In this document: piece after piece, positions 33,374-43,099 of the stretch
How the letters are laid out: every line of letters begins with the position of its first letter
Numbering within the stretch: the first letter of the stretch is position 1
Source of the DNA: an uncultured bacterium
Lineage (GTDB): Bacteria > Hydrogenedentota > Hydrogenedentia > Hydrogenedentales > Hydrogenedentaceae
Direction: 5' to 3'
DNA: 63,736 nt
Assembly: GCA_938014335.1 (NCBI GenBank)
Contig: CALLRP010000010.1
Location: 1-63,736, forward strand
Notes under the pieces: generated by a model
Seen by the model: only the letters and a program-made list of their open reading frames with translations
Database searches by the model: none
Told to the model about the DNA's origin: nothing
Position numbers and translations under genes: made by a program

Positions 33374-36214
33374 TTACTCCTCGGTAATCAGTACTTTAGC
33401 ATGCAGGGGAACAAGATTGTAAAGCATAATAATGTCATCATTAGTTAGACATACACAGCCATGGGATGCAGGAGTACCAATAAGTTTTTCTTTGTTAGTT
33501 CCATGAATATAGATGTATCTTTGATATGTATCTACGACTTCGCCTTCGGTGGTGAGCCCTTTATTTTTGCCGTTTTCTAATCCATCGAGACGCAAAATAC
33601 GGGTTAGGACTAAAGACTCGTCAACATTTTGATTTTTGTCCCACATCCCTGCCGGTTTGCAGTTTACAAAAATTTGTCCCCAGGGGGCATTGTCCCCAAT
33701 TTTTTCAATGATTTGAAGCCAGCCTCTTGGTGTTTTTTCAGAGTTTATTATTTCACCGGGCCCTTTCATGGAAGTAGAACAAGATGTTTGCCATATAATG
33801 GTGTTTTTTTGAATTACATGTAATTTTTGTTTTTTGATGGAAACCCAGATACCGCATTCCGACCCCACTTTCTCTTCCCACTGGTATTTTGTGAGTAGGT
33901 TTTTTTCTTCCTGGGATAGGTCTTGAGGACGGTTGTTGGACGGGCTGTTCTGGATGATAAGTCTATCGTTTTGAGAATCATCTTTTATTACATGGGCATG
34001 TTCGGGGAGAGTTAAGTTAAATTGGTTATTTTTTACATTCATGTAGCAATAACCTCCGTTAGGTAAAGGTTTAATGAAAAACATATCAGGTAAATTAGGT
34101 ATCATTGCAGGGGAGAAGTATATTTCCTTCCAGCCGGGCTTTGCAGGTTTTAAGCCGAGGACATACTCGGATAGGATGTATATCGGACAACTACTCCATG
34201 CATGGCACCAGCTCATGTTTACTTTCATAGTAGGTTTCCATACTTCAAGGCAGGAGGTAGCATCGTTGCGGAGCATTTCTTTCCATGAGTATTCCGTATC
34301 GTTAGTTAGTAATTTCCAGCCTAATTCTGGATTTCCTTCTTTGAAACAGGCTTCAATGACATAAGAGGCAATATAGACACCGCAAGAGAGTCCTTTTTGT
34401 TCAATGAGAGTAAATACATTTTCCTTTACCTCTTCGTCTTTTACTAATCCGAAAAATAGAGGAAGAGCATTGCTATGTAGGGAATAATGGTTGGAGCCTG
34501 GCGCATCTTTGTAAAGTTTGATTTCGGAGTCAAGAAAGGTTTTTTGATAACTTTTCCAGATTTTTTCCGATTTTTCCTTAAGAGCAGGGTTTTCTATTCC
34601 CAATTCTTTTTGTATTTCTAATGTTTGGATAATGGCACCGTAGTAAAAGGCATTGACCACAGCATTGGGTTTATTCTGTGCAAATTCGTAATCGAAGTTA
34701 TCGCGTAGGTTTTTGGGCCAATCAATTAATATTGGTTTAGCGCCTGTGGAATGGAGTAATGCATCCTCATTTTCGAACTGAGCAAAGTAGTTTAAAAGAC
34801 CTGGCAAGCATTCTGTTGCCATGACTTGTAGAAATTCTTTATCCCCGGAGTGACGATAGTATTCCCATAGCATTAAGGGGTATTGAAGCGAATATTCCGC
34901 TAACTCCTGGATAAATCCGGAAGGAGCTACGGCTGTAAGTCCTGAATCAATTTTTGTGGATTGGTAGTAATCAGTCAATGATTTTTTTGTGAGTGAAGTA
35001 TCCCCCGTTAGCCACATGAAAGAGCGGGAAGTAATTACCGCATCCCCTAAATATTGACCTTTTTCACGAGAGGGACAATCTACGAAGACTTCTTGAGAAC
35101 AAAGTCGAACACCTAACTGGCAGATGTCCCAGATTTGAGTTAGTTCATTGTCAGCAGAAAAGAACAAAACCTTTGTGGTATCAAATGGATAGTGTCGTTC
35201 TTCGACCCATACGGACACATCTTTGGGGGCATTTTCTAATTCGATATAGCGGAAGGCACGATATTCATAGAAGGGTGTAATATCTTCCTCGCCGGAGAGG
35301 GTAATTTCTTCTTTATAATTACAATTAGCCCTCATTTGCCAGCGTACATTACCTTGTTCATCCAGTTCCTCGCCATGATAGACGATAATTTTTTGCCCCT
35401 GTTCCCCTTTTGCTTTTATTCGTGTGTATCCTACCACTTCACGACCGAAATCAAAGAAAAGATTGCCAGAAGGAAGTATTCCTGTTTTTGAAGGGAAAAT
35501 GGGATGGATTTCTATTGGTTTTGCGGGAAGTTCTATGAATTGATAATCCATTTTACCTATTTCGGGACTGAGCCAGTGTGTGTCATCATAGTTTAGGGAT
35601 TGCCAATTTTTGGGATATTTTTGCATGTCGATATTTTCAAGGAATTGTGTTTTATATCCTGTGGTTTCAGTGGTGATGAAACAATCAAGGGGTAAGCATT
35701 TCCATGTACTGTCAGAAACAATCTCCATTTTCTGTCCATCCCGACCTGTAATGATTAATTTGAAGATAAGTCCTGACCGATTGTCTCCGCTCACACAAAC
35801 GCGATTAACCAATCCTCGATAATATGTGTGAATGGCTATAATATTGGTTCCATTTTGTATATTTTGGGTAATGTCTACTTTATAGTATGGATAAGCATAA
35901 GGGTAGCCTGTAGTGGGACCTTCAGTAAGATATTCTCCATTCAAATACATTTTGAAATAGTCGTCTGCAGTAATATATAACTCTGCTTTGTGAAGAGGGA
36001 AATCTAAGGTGAATTTTTTTCGGAACAAGGTGTGAATTTGATAGGGGCTATCTTTTATCCAATTATCTTTTCGGGCAGTCATAAAGTGGTTATTAATTTC
36101 CACATTTTTCATTCTTGAGTCGGTGATTAATGAAGCATTGCCAAAAGGATGGGTGAAATTTGGGAAAGAAAGGAAGGGAAGGAAAAGAATAGTGGTAGAG
36201 AAAATAAAATTCAT
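33374..36214 (-). CDS. GH78-like alpha-L-rhamnosidase fused to an L,D-transpeptidase (YkuD) domain
   Basis: The single uninterrupted 946-residue frame starts after GAGG and has a signal peptide (about residues 1-20). Residues about 60-235 resemble the N-terminal beta domains of bacterial rhamnosidases (ADDYFKMYLNGEYLTEGP). An (alpha/alpha)6 barrel follows, with DCPSREKGQYLGDA as the likely catalytic acid loop near residue 380 and a C-terminal beta domain to about 735. After a linker, residues about 780-946 form a YkuD L,D-transpeptidase domain with His904 in YIYIHGT and catalytic Cys920 in TPASHGCVCLTNDDI. Such domains cross-link peptidoglycan or attach proteins to it. This fusion is unusual. 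The enzyme may be a glycosidase that anchors or acts at the cell wall. Confidence 0.85.
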   Translation of the reverse strand: MNFIFSTTILFLPFLSFPNFTHPFGNASLITDSRMKNVEINNHFMTARKDNWIKDSPYQIHTLFRKKFTLDFPLHKAELYITADDYFKMYLNGEYLTEGPTTGYPYAYPYYKVDITQNIQNGTNIIAIHTYYRGLVNRVCVSGDNRSGLIFKLIITGRDGQKMEIVSDSTWKCLPLDCFITTETTGYKTQFLENIDMQKYPKNWQSLNYDDTHWLSPEIGKMDYQFIELPAKPIEIHPIFPSKTGILPSGNLFFDFGREVVGYTRIKAKGEQGQKIIVYHGEELDEQGNVRWQMRANCNYKEEITLSGEEDITPFYEYRAFRYIELENAPKDVSVWVEERHYPFDTTKVLFFSADNELTQIWDICQLGVRLCSQEVFVDCPSREKGQYLGDAVITSRSFMWLTGDTSLTKKSLTDYYQSTKIDSGLTAVAPSGFIQELAEYSLQYPLMLWEYYRHSGDKEFLQVMATECLPGLLNYFAQFENEDALLHSTGAKPILIDWPKNLRDNFDYEFAQNKPNAVVNAFYYGAIIQTLEIQKELGIENPALKEKSEKIWKSYQKTFLDSEIKLYKDAPGSNHYSLHSNALPLFFGLVKDEEVKENVFTLIEQKGLSCGVYIASYVIEACFKEGNPELGWKLLTNDTEYSWKEMLRNDATSCLEVWKPTMKVNMSWCHAWSSCPIYILSEYVLGLKPAKPGWKEIYFSPAMIPNLPDMFFIKPLPNGGYCYMNVKNNQFNLTLPEHAHVIKDDSQNDRLIIQNSPSNNRPQDLSQEEKNLLTKYQWEEKVGSECGIWVSIKKQKLHVIQKNTIIWQTSCSTSMKGPGEIINSEKTPRGWLQIIEKIGDNAPWGQIFVNCKPAGMWDKNQNVDESLVLTRILRLDGLENGKNKGLTTEGEVVDTYQRYIYIHGTNKEKLIGTPASHGCVCLTNDDIIMLYNLVPLHAKVLITEE

Positions 36215-36332
36215 GATAAAACCTCATTTATAAAGGCACTCATTTTTAAATAGATATTAAAAACTATTTATAATATAGTATGAATAGAGATGAAAAAAAT
36301 TCAACCGAAACCCAATGGAAAGGAATGATAGG

Positions 36333-36899
36333 ATGATTTCTGTTTCTGGTTTTCGTAGAGGCATGGCAATTCGTTATGAAGGAGATATCTGGGTTGTTGT
36401 GGATTTCCAGCATATAACACCGGGTAATTGGCGGGCAATGTTAAAAACAAAGTTGAAAAATGTAAAGACAGGAAGGTCCATGGAAGTTACTTTCCGTATG
36501 TCAGATGAAGTGGAAGAGGTGATGTTATTAGAACGGAAAATGCAATACCTCTATGAGTCGGAGGGACTTCTTTACTTTATGGATCTTGAAACTTATGAGC
36601 AGACGCATATCCCGGAAGAGATGTTGGGTGAACAGAAAAAGTTCTTGAAAGAATCCGACATATGTTCTATTTACTTTCTTGAGGAGAAACCTATCATTGC
36701 AGAAATGGCACCGTTTGTTGAATTAAAAGTGGTATCGGCGGAGCCGGCTGTGCGTGGAGATACGGCTACGAATGTGTTAAAATTTTGTACTCTGGAAAGT
36801 GGTGCTAAAATACAGGTTCCCCTTTTCATTAAAGAAGGTGATGTAATTAAGGTAGATACAAGGACAGGTAAATATATTGAACGTGTATCTACAGGGTAA
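36333..36899 (+). CDS. efp: Elongation factor P with Asn at the usual modification site
   Basis: The upstream ATG at 36315 overlaps the ribosome site; the ATG at 36333 gives the standard EF-P N-terminus (MISVSGFRRGMAI) and 188 residues. Three beta domains are complete, with the KOW-like first domain, the OB domain and VPLFIKEGDVIKVDTRTGKY at the end. The protein relieves ribosome stalling at polyproline. In most bacteria the loop between PG and its next residues carries a Lys or Arg that is lysylated or rhamnosylated. Here the loop reads ITPGNWRAM, with Asn32 at the equivalent of E. coli Lys34. No efp-modification gene is nearby. It converges on the next gene with only 3 nt between stops. Confidence 0.95.
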   Translation: MISVSGFRRGMAIRYEGDIWVVVDFQHITPGNWRAMLKTKLKNVKTGRSMEVTFRMSDEVEEVMLLERKMQYLYESEGLLYFMDLETYEQTHIPEEMLGEQKKFLKESDICSIYFLEEKPIIAEMAPFVELKVVSAEPAVRGDTATNVLKFCTLESGAKIQVPLFIKEGDVIKVDTRTGKYIERVSTG

Positions 36900-36902
36900 T
36901 GC

Positions 36903-37235
36903 TTATCCTTCGCCCATTTCTCCGAGGAAAGCATCGCGTTTCCCATCAACGACTAATACCAATTGTTGGTCTTCTGTTGTTACTTTCATATTATTTATAT
37001 CGAAATTGTCAGGAAGTAACTGAATATGGTCAATGTTTTCTCGGGGGATTACGACTATTTTAATTCCTTCGTCAATTTGCACACCATTTTTGTTTTGACG
37101 GGTTACCATGATTCCTTTCCCTTCTAAAGCTATCCAGTCTTCTGACCAGACTGTTACTTTACCCACAAAAGAAAAAGGCTTTTGTTCCTTAAAATTCTTT
37201 TTCATTTTGACACGAACTATTCTATCTTTAATCAT
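36903..37235 (-). CDS. Small conserved-looking beta-barrel protein of unknown function
   Basis: This 110-residue protein follows AAGGAG (8 nt spacing). It has no signal peptide and is strongly beta: alternating hydrophobic strands with FVGKVTVWSEDWIALEGKG and VVIPRENIDHIQLLPDNFD look like a small SH3 or LSm-type barrel. The N-terminus is basic (RVKMKKNFKEQK), which would suit RNA or membrane contact. I cannot assign a family. It is divergent from the large stalked protein gene (220-nt spacer) and nearly touches efp at its 3' end, so the transcripts probably overlap. Confidence 0.65.
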   Translation of the reverse strand: MIKDRIVRVKMKKNFKEQKPFSFVGKVTVWSEDWIALEGKGIMVTRQNKNGVQIDEGIKIVVIPRENIDHIQLLPDNFDINNMKVTTEDQQLVLVVDGKRDAFLGEMGEG

Positions 37236-37455
37236 TTTACAAACTCCTTCTTAATTTTTAATTAATCATACTTATTTTAGTATTATTTTATCAAAGTAAA
37301 AATTTAACAAAAAAAATTGAAATTTACAAAAAATCATGTTAATATATAAAAGGAGTAAAATTTTTATAGTATTTATAGTTTTGGGATATTAGAAGTGTGT
37401 TTAAGGAAACATATTTGATAAGATAAATCAATAAAATATATGAAGGAGAACGATA

Positions 37456-40400
37456 ATGGAAGGTAAGAAAGTAATATGTATCGTATTTGCGTTAGTGTTC
37501 ATGTCTGCAATAAGTTTTGCAGAATCGTATTGGATATATTCCGCTCGTTGGGAAGGGAACAGTGTGCCCTCAGATGCAAAACTGCAACTGCTGGCAAGAG
37601 AGCAAGGGTCACTCGAGTATGTTGAATTGGGTATAGATGGAAGCGTTCGCAGGAGTATAGTTCAATTCGGTAAGAAGGGGGTTGGATTTCCCGGTTTTAC
37701 TTCGTTAAATCGTGTGTTGTTAGAGAAGTTTCTGGATAGGACAGAAAAATCTGTAGTAGATGATGGGAGTAATATATTTAAATTAAGTATGGATGGGGCA
37801 TTGCTGGAATGGACAATAAGCCAATCGAAAAGTAATGAAGGAATATGTGAAACAAAGTTCTATTTAAAAGATAAACTTTTATATATAGAACAACGCAAAG
37901 AGGTTTACTCTGAAAATGGTGTTCGTCCTACTTTAATTCGTTGGGATTATCAAAAAGGTGGGAAATCGGGAGTCATTGTACAAGTATTTGAACCCTGTTC
38001 AGGAGTGAAATCAGTTACGGATTCGGAATATGTTGTTTCGGGTGGGTTAGAGGAAATTGTTAGAGTAGATGCCAAAGGGGACTTAGGTAAAGCAGTAGAA
38101 ACACAGCCGGTTCAGTTTACTGCTCCAATGAAGGGGGTAAATTTAAGTTTTGATTCAGGCTGGTGGCCAAATGGTAAGGGAGAAGGTGGATTTGAAGAGG
38201 AGCCGGGAGGTTTCCCTGTTCAGGTTCGTATTCGTGCGGCGGCGGTAGCGAATTACCAGGCGGATGTTCAGGGATTTTTCCATTTAAGTCCTCCATGGTT
38301 AATGGCAGGTAATGCGGGTGGTTTTTGGGGATATGATTTTGGTGCGGAATTATTAATGAAAGCGGGTTTCGATATAGGAATCATCCCCCCGTTTGTAGTA
38401 GATATACCCTACATTCCTGATGTGAATTTTAGAACTACAGCCTATGATTATTTTAATAGTTTTTTGTTAAACACTGCTTCAATTATTCAGGACAATACTC
38501 CTAAAACGCATTTGTTTGATGTTAACCTTGTAGATTTGATATTGAAGTTAGTGGGTGTTACCTTACCGGACTGGTTAAAATGGATTCCATTTACTGCAGG
38601 AGCAGGAGTGGATGCGTCTGCGGACGCGAATGGTTCACTGGAATGCGATACAATAAGTTTAGAGGAAGGGTTGTTATTCTGGGAAGAAGGGCAAGCGGTT
38701 CCTGTGCAGGTGGGAGAAGAGGGCTACCGTTCTGTGATGAATTATAATGAGATTTGTAATTTGACTTTAACGGTAAAGTTTTATCCCAATGTTTTCATAA
38801 GTATTTTTGGTGCGAGATGGGACTTGCCGATTATGACCATCCCCTGGTCACCGTTTAATGGACCTTTAGATTTGGAATTTCGTCCGTGTGAGGTCAATTT
38901 TACATCGGGTCCACCTTCCCAACCGGCGACAGATTGGTTTACTGAAGACTTTGTTGTGGATAATGATTTGGATTACAAACGTTTATTGTTAACGCCGGTT
39001 AACAATGCTAATGGTTATTTTGCATGTACGACCCCAGATGTTCGCGGTTATCCTGTGGATTCCATACTTTCCACGGTGGTTAGTTTAGGTGATGATGCGT
39101 ATATTGAGGTGCCGTTAACCGATGGGAAACAGGTAATTCTCTATGGTGTTGCCTATGACCGTGTATTTATTGGAAGCAATGGCTATTTAACATTTACAGA
39201 AGGGGATACGCAGAATAAAGAGTCTTTTGAAAATCATTTCCGTATTCCTCGTGTTTCAGGTTTATTTGATAATTTGAAACCCAATAATGGGGGACAAATC
39301 TGGTATAAACAGTTAGATGACCGATTTGTGGTAACTTATCATGAAGTTCGTGTGGATGGTAATTTTACGAATGATACTGCCAGTTTCCAGATAGAGATGT
39401 TTTTTGATGGTCGAATTGCGATTACCTGGTTGAATATAGAAGCATACGATGGGTTAGCAGGTATATCCGCAGGGAAGGGTGTTCCCGAAGGATTTAAAGA
39501 GAGTGATTTATCTCGTTATGCTCCTTGTATTGAACCCGAAGGAACTATTGAAGGAATACCGGAAGGAATTCCTGAAGGAGAAGGTTCAATAGAAGGTTCA
39601 CTTGAAGGCACAACGGAAGGGATAGTAGAAGGAGAAGGTGAAATTCCTGAAGGTTGTCCGCGCCCCTGTTCTATTTCTGCATGTGGGAGCAATGCGGTTC
39701 AAAGTAATGCCCGTAGTGCATGGGAAGCCTATTGTGCAATGGTAAGTGTTAGTTCTATTTCTGCAGATTTGGATGGGAACCAAATGATTGAATTGGCACA
39801 AATGCAGTTATTGGATATCATTTTGGGAAATCCAGGGATTCAAAATAGGTGTTGTGTGCTTTCTGCCTGGCAAAATAACTACGCACTGTTTACAGGTATA
39901 GTAGATACTGCAATATCTCAAGGAAAAGTTCCGCAGGCTGTTTTGTCGGCTATGAATGCGAATCAGATAAAAGCGTTATTAGCAGGGATTGCCACATTAG
40001 GGGAAAGTGCAACTCTGTCATTGCTTTCAATGATTGCCTCGCAGGTGGGAATTTCTTACGTTATGGGACAGTTAGATACTTCTGCGAGTTTATATTTGGG
40101 GACATATGGTGATGCGGATACGGATAGAGTGTGTAATTTAGCAGAATATAATGCTACATTCAATGGCAGTGCAGATAGTATTATTACATTTGTGGTCTCG
40201 GCGATTGACCCGACGGCGAAAAGCAATGGAGGTGGTTGTGGTGCTCCGTGTTTCAGTGAAACTAATGAGGGCGAAATTTTGCCCATGTATCAATTGACTG
40301 TAATGACAGAAGGGAATACAGCCCCTGTTTCAGTTCAATTGACACCTCCAGGTAGTGAGGGATTACAACCTGGGTATTATTATCTTGGGACAACAGTAAC

Positions 40401-41277
40401 AGCAAAGGCCAATTATGATTCCTCGAAGGATTTATGGCAGGGCTGGATGATGAATGGCGAATTTGTAGGAACAAATAATCCTATTTCATTTAGTATTACC
40501 CAAAATACAGTGCTAAAAGCAATGTTTGTTCCGATTGTTCCAGAGGGTGCCGATGAAGGCGAGACTCCAGCAGTTATTCCGATTATTCAGCCTTTTGTTC
40601 TGGATTTAGGATTGGTAACCCCTGGGAATTGTATAGAGGGAAGTTTCTCCATTATGAATTCACAATTAAGCATATCGAATCTGGTTGGGAATGCGGTTAT
40701 AAGTGCACCGGAATTATCGGATGATGTTTTCCAGATAGTCTCGGGTGCCAATTATAATCTTGCTCCGGGAGTGAGCCAACCTGTTATTGTAAAATTCTGT
40801 GCGAATGACCTTAACCCGAACAAACAGTATGTTGCTGTTGTCTCTTTCACAGGAGGACCAAACCCACTAATATATCCTGTCGTAGTTACAGTTGTTTCTG
40901 GAGAGGAAGGAACAACAGAAGGGATACCCGAAGGAGAAGGAACTGTTGAAGGGACCCCTGAAGGAGAAAATCCATCTCGTCATAGTGCAGATATAAATAG
41001 GAATTGGAAGATAGACTTTACGGAATTATTGCGTGTAATCCAATTCTTTAATTCGTGGGGTTATCATTGTGCGGATTCTCCTGACGCTACAGAGGATGGT
41101 TATAATGTAGGACCGGGAGAAAATCATAACTGTGGATACCATACATCTGATTACAATCCAAAGAACTGGAAGATAGACTTCCCTGAATTATTGCGATTAA
41201 TCCAATTCTTTAATTCTGGCGGTTATCATATGGATGTAAATGGAGAAGATGGTTTTGGTGTAGGTTTGCCAAATTAG
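37456..41277 (+). CDS. Very large secreted stalked protein with EF-hand-like C-terminal module
   Basis: The 1273-residue protein starts after GAAGGAG with a signal peptide to about residue 22. Residues 23-530 are a beta-rich domain I do not recognise, with a Trp-rich hydrophobic stretch (about 275-370). A nidogen/NIDO-like domain follows (about 535-690; VFIGSNGYLTF, FRIPRVSGLFDNL). Next come a short Glu-Gly stalk (about 695-735) and a Cys-containing helical region (CPRPCSISACG, about 735-890). An InlB-like repeat domain (about 945-1035) precedes an ASH/Ig-like domain, a second short stalk, and the two-unit tail DINRNWKIDFTELLRVIQFF ... WKIDFPELLRLIQFFNSGGY. It appears to be an adhesin or surface scaffold. 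The tail matches that of the C1 peptidase at 14316-17309. A strong terminator follows. Confidence 0.85.
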   Translation: MEGKKVICIVFALVFMSAISFAESYWIYSARWEGNSVPSDAKLQLLAREQGSLEYVELGIDGSVRRSIVQFGKKGVGFPGFTSLNRVLLEKFLDRTEKSVVDDGSNIFKLSMDGALLEWTISQSKSNEGICETKFYLKDKLLYIEQRKEVYSENGVRPTLIRWDYQKGGKSGVIVQVFEPCSGVKSVTDSEYVVSGGLEEIVRVDAKGDLGKAVETQPVQFTAPMKGVNLSFDSGWWPNGKGEGGFEEEPGGFPVQVRIRAAAVANYQADVQGFFHLSPPWLMAGNAGGFWGYDFGAELLMKAGFDIGIIPPFVVDIPYIPDVNFRTTAYDYFNSFLLNTASIIQDNTPKTHLFDVNLVDLILKLVGVTLPDWLKWIPFTAGAGVDASADANGSLECDTISLEEGLLFWEEGQAVPVQVGEEGYRSVMNYNEICNLTLTVKFYPNVFISIFGARWDLPIMTIPWSPFNGPLDLEFRPCEVNFTSGPPSQPATDWFTEDFVVDNDLDYKRLLLTPVNNANGYFACTTPDVRGYPVDSILSTVVSLGDDAYIEVPLTDGKQVILYGVAYDRVFIGSNGYLTFTEGDTQNKESFENHFRIPRVSGLFDNLKPNNGGQIWYKQLDDRFVVTYHEVRVDGNFTNDTASFQIEMFFDGRIAITWLNIEAYDGLAGISAGKGVPEGFKESDLSRYAPCIEPEGTIEGIPEGIPEGEGSIEGSLEGTTEGIVEGEGEIPEGCPRPCSISACGSNAVQSNARSAWEAYCAMVSVSSISADLDGNQMIELAQMQLLDIILGNPGIQNRCCVLSAWQNNYALFTGIVDTAISQGKVPQAVLSAMNANQIKALLAGIATLGESATLSLLSMIASQVGISYVMGQLDTSASLYLGTYGDADTDRVCNLAEYNATFNGSADSIITFVVSAIDPTAKSNGGGCGAPCFSETNEGEILPMYQLTVMTEGNTAPVSVQLTPPGSEGLQPGYYYLGTTVTAKANYDSSKDLWQGWMMNGEFVGTNNPISFSITQNTVLKAMFVPIVPEGADEGETPAVIPIIQPFVLDLGLVTPGNCIEGSFSIMNSQLSISNLVGNAVISAPELSDDVFQIVSGANYNLAPGVSQPVIVKFCANDLNPNKQYVAVVSFTGGPNPLIYPVVVTVVSGEEGTTEGIPEGEGTVEGTPEGENPSRHSADINRNWKIDFTELLRVIQFFNSWGYHCADSPDATEDGYNVGPGENHNCGYHTSDYNPKNWKIDFPELLRLIQFFNSGGYHMDVNGEDGFGVGLPN
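40977..41277 (+). other. C-terminal EF-hand/dockerin-like module (large protein copy)
   Basis: This segment encodes two repeated units. The first has a canonical 12-residue EF-hand loop (DINRNWKIDFTE) before ELLRVIQFFN; the second (near 41160-41225) has a one-residue insertion. DNA of the two units is similar too, consistent with an internal duplication. Confidence 0.7.
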
Positions 41278-41305
41278 CATGTGAAAAAGGATAAAATTGA
41301 TATAG

Positions 41306-41335
41306 CGGGGAAAGGTAACTTTCCCCGTTTCTTTT
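41306..41335 (+). terminator. Strong Rho-independent terminator after the large stalked protein
   Basis: A perfect 9-bp GC-rich stem (41306-41314 with 41319-41327) with a 4-nt loop is followed by TTTCTTTT. It lies 28 nt past the stop. Confidence 0.92.
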
Positions 41336-41362
41336 AACATTGAAGAGAGAAAGGAAAGAAGT

Positions 41363-43099
41363 ATGTTTGATGTTCTTATTCGGAACGGGAAGATTGTAGA
41401 TGGGAGTGGAGCCAAAGCGTTTACCGCAGACCTTGCTATTGAGCAGGATAAAATTATTGCTATTGGGAACTTAAAAGAAACTCAGGCTAAAGAAGAAATA
41501 AATGCACAGGGGAAAATGGTCTGTCCGGGTTTTGTTGACCCGCATTCGCATGCGGATATAAGTTTGCATAAAGAGAATGCGGAAGAATTGCTTATGCCTC
41601 TCATTAAGCAAGGGATTACAACTTTTGTCGGTGGTAATTGTGGAATGGGACTATCGCCTGTGTTAGAGCCGGGGAAGGAAGCCATTTTTACATATATTGA
41701 AGTCTTTTCCAGTTTTGACCCCGCTAAGGAATTTCAATGGCGAACGACGGCAGAATACTTTGATTTTTTAGAGAATAAAGGCATTCCATTAAATTCGGCA
41801 ATTCTTGTTCCTCATGGTTTGTTGAGACTACATGCGGTTGGAACAGAAAATCGCTATGCAACAGATGAGGAAATTCAGAAGATGGCAAGGGCATTAGAAT
41901 CTTCTATGGAGGCTGGAGGAGTCGGAATGTCAACAGGGTTACAGTATTATCCCGGCAGTCAAAGTGATACACGGGAACTGGTAGAATTAGGTAGGGTTTT
42001 GAAGAAATATGATGGAATTTTTACTAGCCATTTACGAAGTTATAGTAATACATTAGATAAAGCCATAGACGAAGTAGCTACTGTAGCAAGGGAAAATCAG
42101 ATTCGGGCACAGATATCACACTTATTCTGGGTCCCGGATATGGGATTTATGGGTTCTTTTGTGCGTTCGTTCATTCGGATGATGGCAAGTCTGGCACAGT
42201 GGATACCTATCCCTATCCCGTTGGAAAAACCTATTGCTCAGGCAATTGAAAAAATTGTAGGTAGTCAGGATAAGGGGGTAGATGTAAGTGTGGATGTGAT
42301 GCCGACTACAACGGGTTTTACGCATCTTTTGGCATTCTTTCCGCCATGGGCATTAGAGGGAGATAGGGCACAGGTCTTGAACCGACTTAAAGACCGCGAT
42401 TTAAGAAAGAAGATGTTGCATAGCATTGAACATGGGAAGATGGAATGGCCTCATACAGGCCCTGATGCGTGGACCTTGAATTTGTTCCGTCTTATGGGTT
42501 GGGAATGTGCCCATATTATGGCAGTGAAATCAGAAAAGAATAAGCGATATGAAGGGATGAACCTCATTGAAATTGCTCGTGAGAGAGGCGTGCACCCATT
42601 TGATGCAGTGTGTGATTTGCTTCTTGAGGAAGACGGGCATGTGCTGGTGTTTGAAAGTATTGCGGAGCCGGATGATTTATTTACAGAGCGAACCACTTTT
42701 CCTTCAATGGCTCACCCGAAGGTGATGATTTCAACCGATGCTATTTTGATGGGGTTTGGGATGCCTTCACCTCTTTTCTACGGTTGTTATCCGCGATATT
42801 TGAGACGTTATTGTAAGGAATTGAAATTAGTTGAGCTAGAAACGGCAGTGCGAAAATGCACCGGGCTATCAGCGGAGCATTTTAAACTAAAACAGAGAGG
42901 ACTGTTGAGAGAGGGTTATTTTGCGGATGTGCTTGTGATTGATATGGATAAGATTGATTCGAAAGCATGCTTCAAAAAACCAACGGAACCGCCGTCAGGT
43001 GTGGATGAAGTCATTATTAATGGGAAACGGGTTGTAAAAGATGGAGTTTTCCAGAAAGGACTCAATGCAGGTGCATTGTTAAGACATTCGAGGTCATAA
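41363..43099 (+). CDS. N-acyl-D-amino-acid deacylase family amidohydrolase
   Basis: The 578-residue protein is a complete D-aminoacylase-type amidohydrolase. MFDVLIRNGKIVDGSGAKAF is the small beta domain. Metal-binding GFVDPHSHADIS and the Cys-bearing GNCGMGLSPV loop follow, then FTSHLRSYSN, AQISHLFW and STDAILMGFG near the end of the barrel, with FADVLVIDMDKI in the closing beta domain. Such enzymes release D-amino acids from N-acyl derivatives, or hydrolyse related amides and D-glutamate derivatives. There is no signal peptide. In an organism with peptidoglycan-active exoenzymes it may salvage D-amino acids; that is inference. It follows a terminator and precedes the PHP gene by 99 nt. Confidence 0.9.
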   Translation: MFDVLIRNGKIVDGSGAKAFTADLAIEQDKIIAIGNLKETQAKEEINAQGKMVCPGFVDPHSHADISLHKENAEELLMPLIKQGITTFVGGNCGMGLSPVLEPGKEAIFTYIEVFSSFDPAKEFQWRTTAEYFDFLENKGIPLNSAILVPHGLLRLHAVGTENRYATDEEIQKMARALESSMEAGGVGMSTGLQYYPGSQSDTRELVELGRVLKKYDGIFTSHLRSYSNTLDKAIDEVATVARENQIRAQISHLFWVPDMGFMGSFVRSFIRMMASLAQWIPIPIPLEKPIAQAIEKIVGSQDKGVDVSVDVMPTTTGFTHLLAFFPPWALEGDRAQVLNRLKDRDLRKKMLHSIEHGKMEWPHTGPDAWTLNLFRLMGWECAHIMAVKSEKNKRYEGMNLIEIARERGVHPFDAVCDLLLEEDGHVLVFESIAEPDDLFTERTTFPSMAHPKVMISTDAILMGFGMPSPLFYGCYPRYLRRYCKELKLVELETAVRKCTGLSAEHFKLKQRGLLREGYFADVLVIDMDKIDSKACFKKPTEPPSGVDEVIINGKRVVKDGVFQKGLNAGALLRHSRS

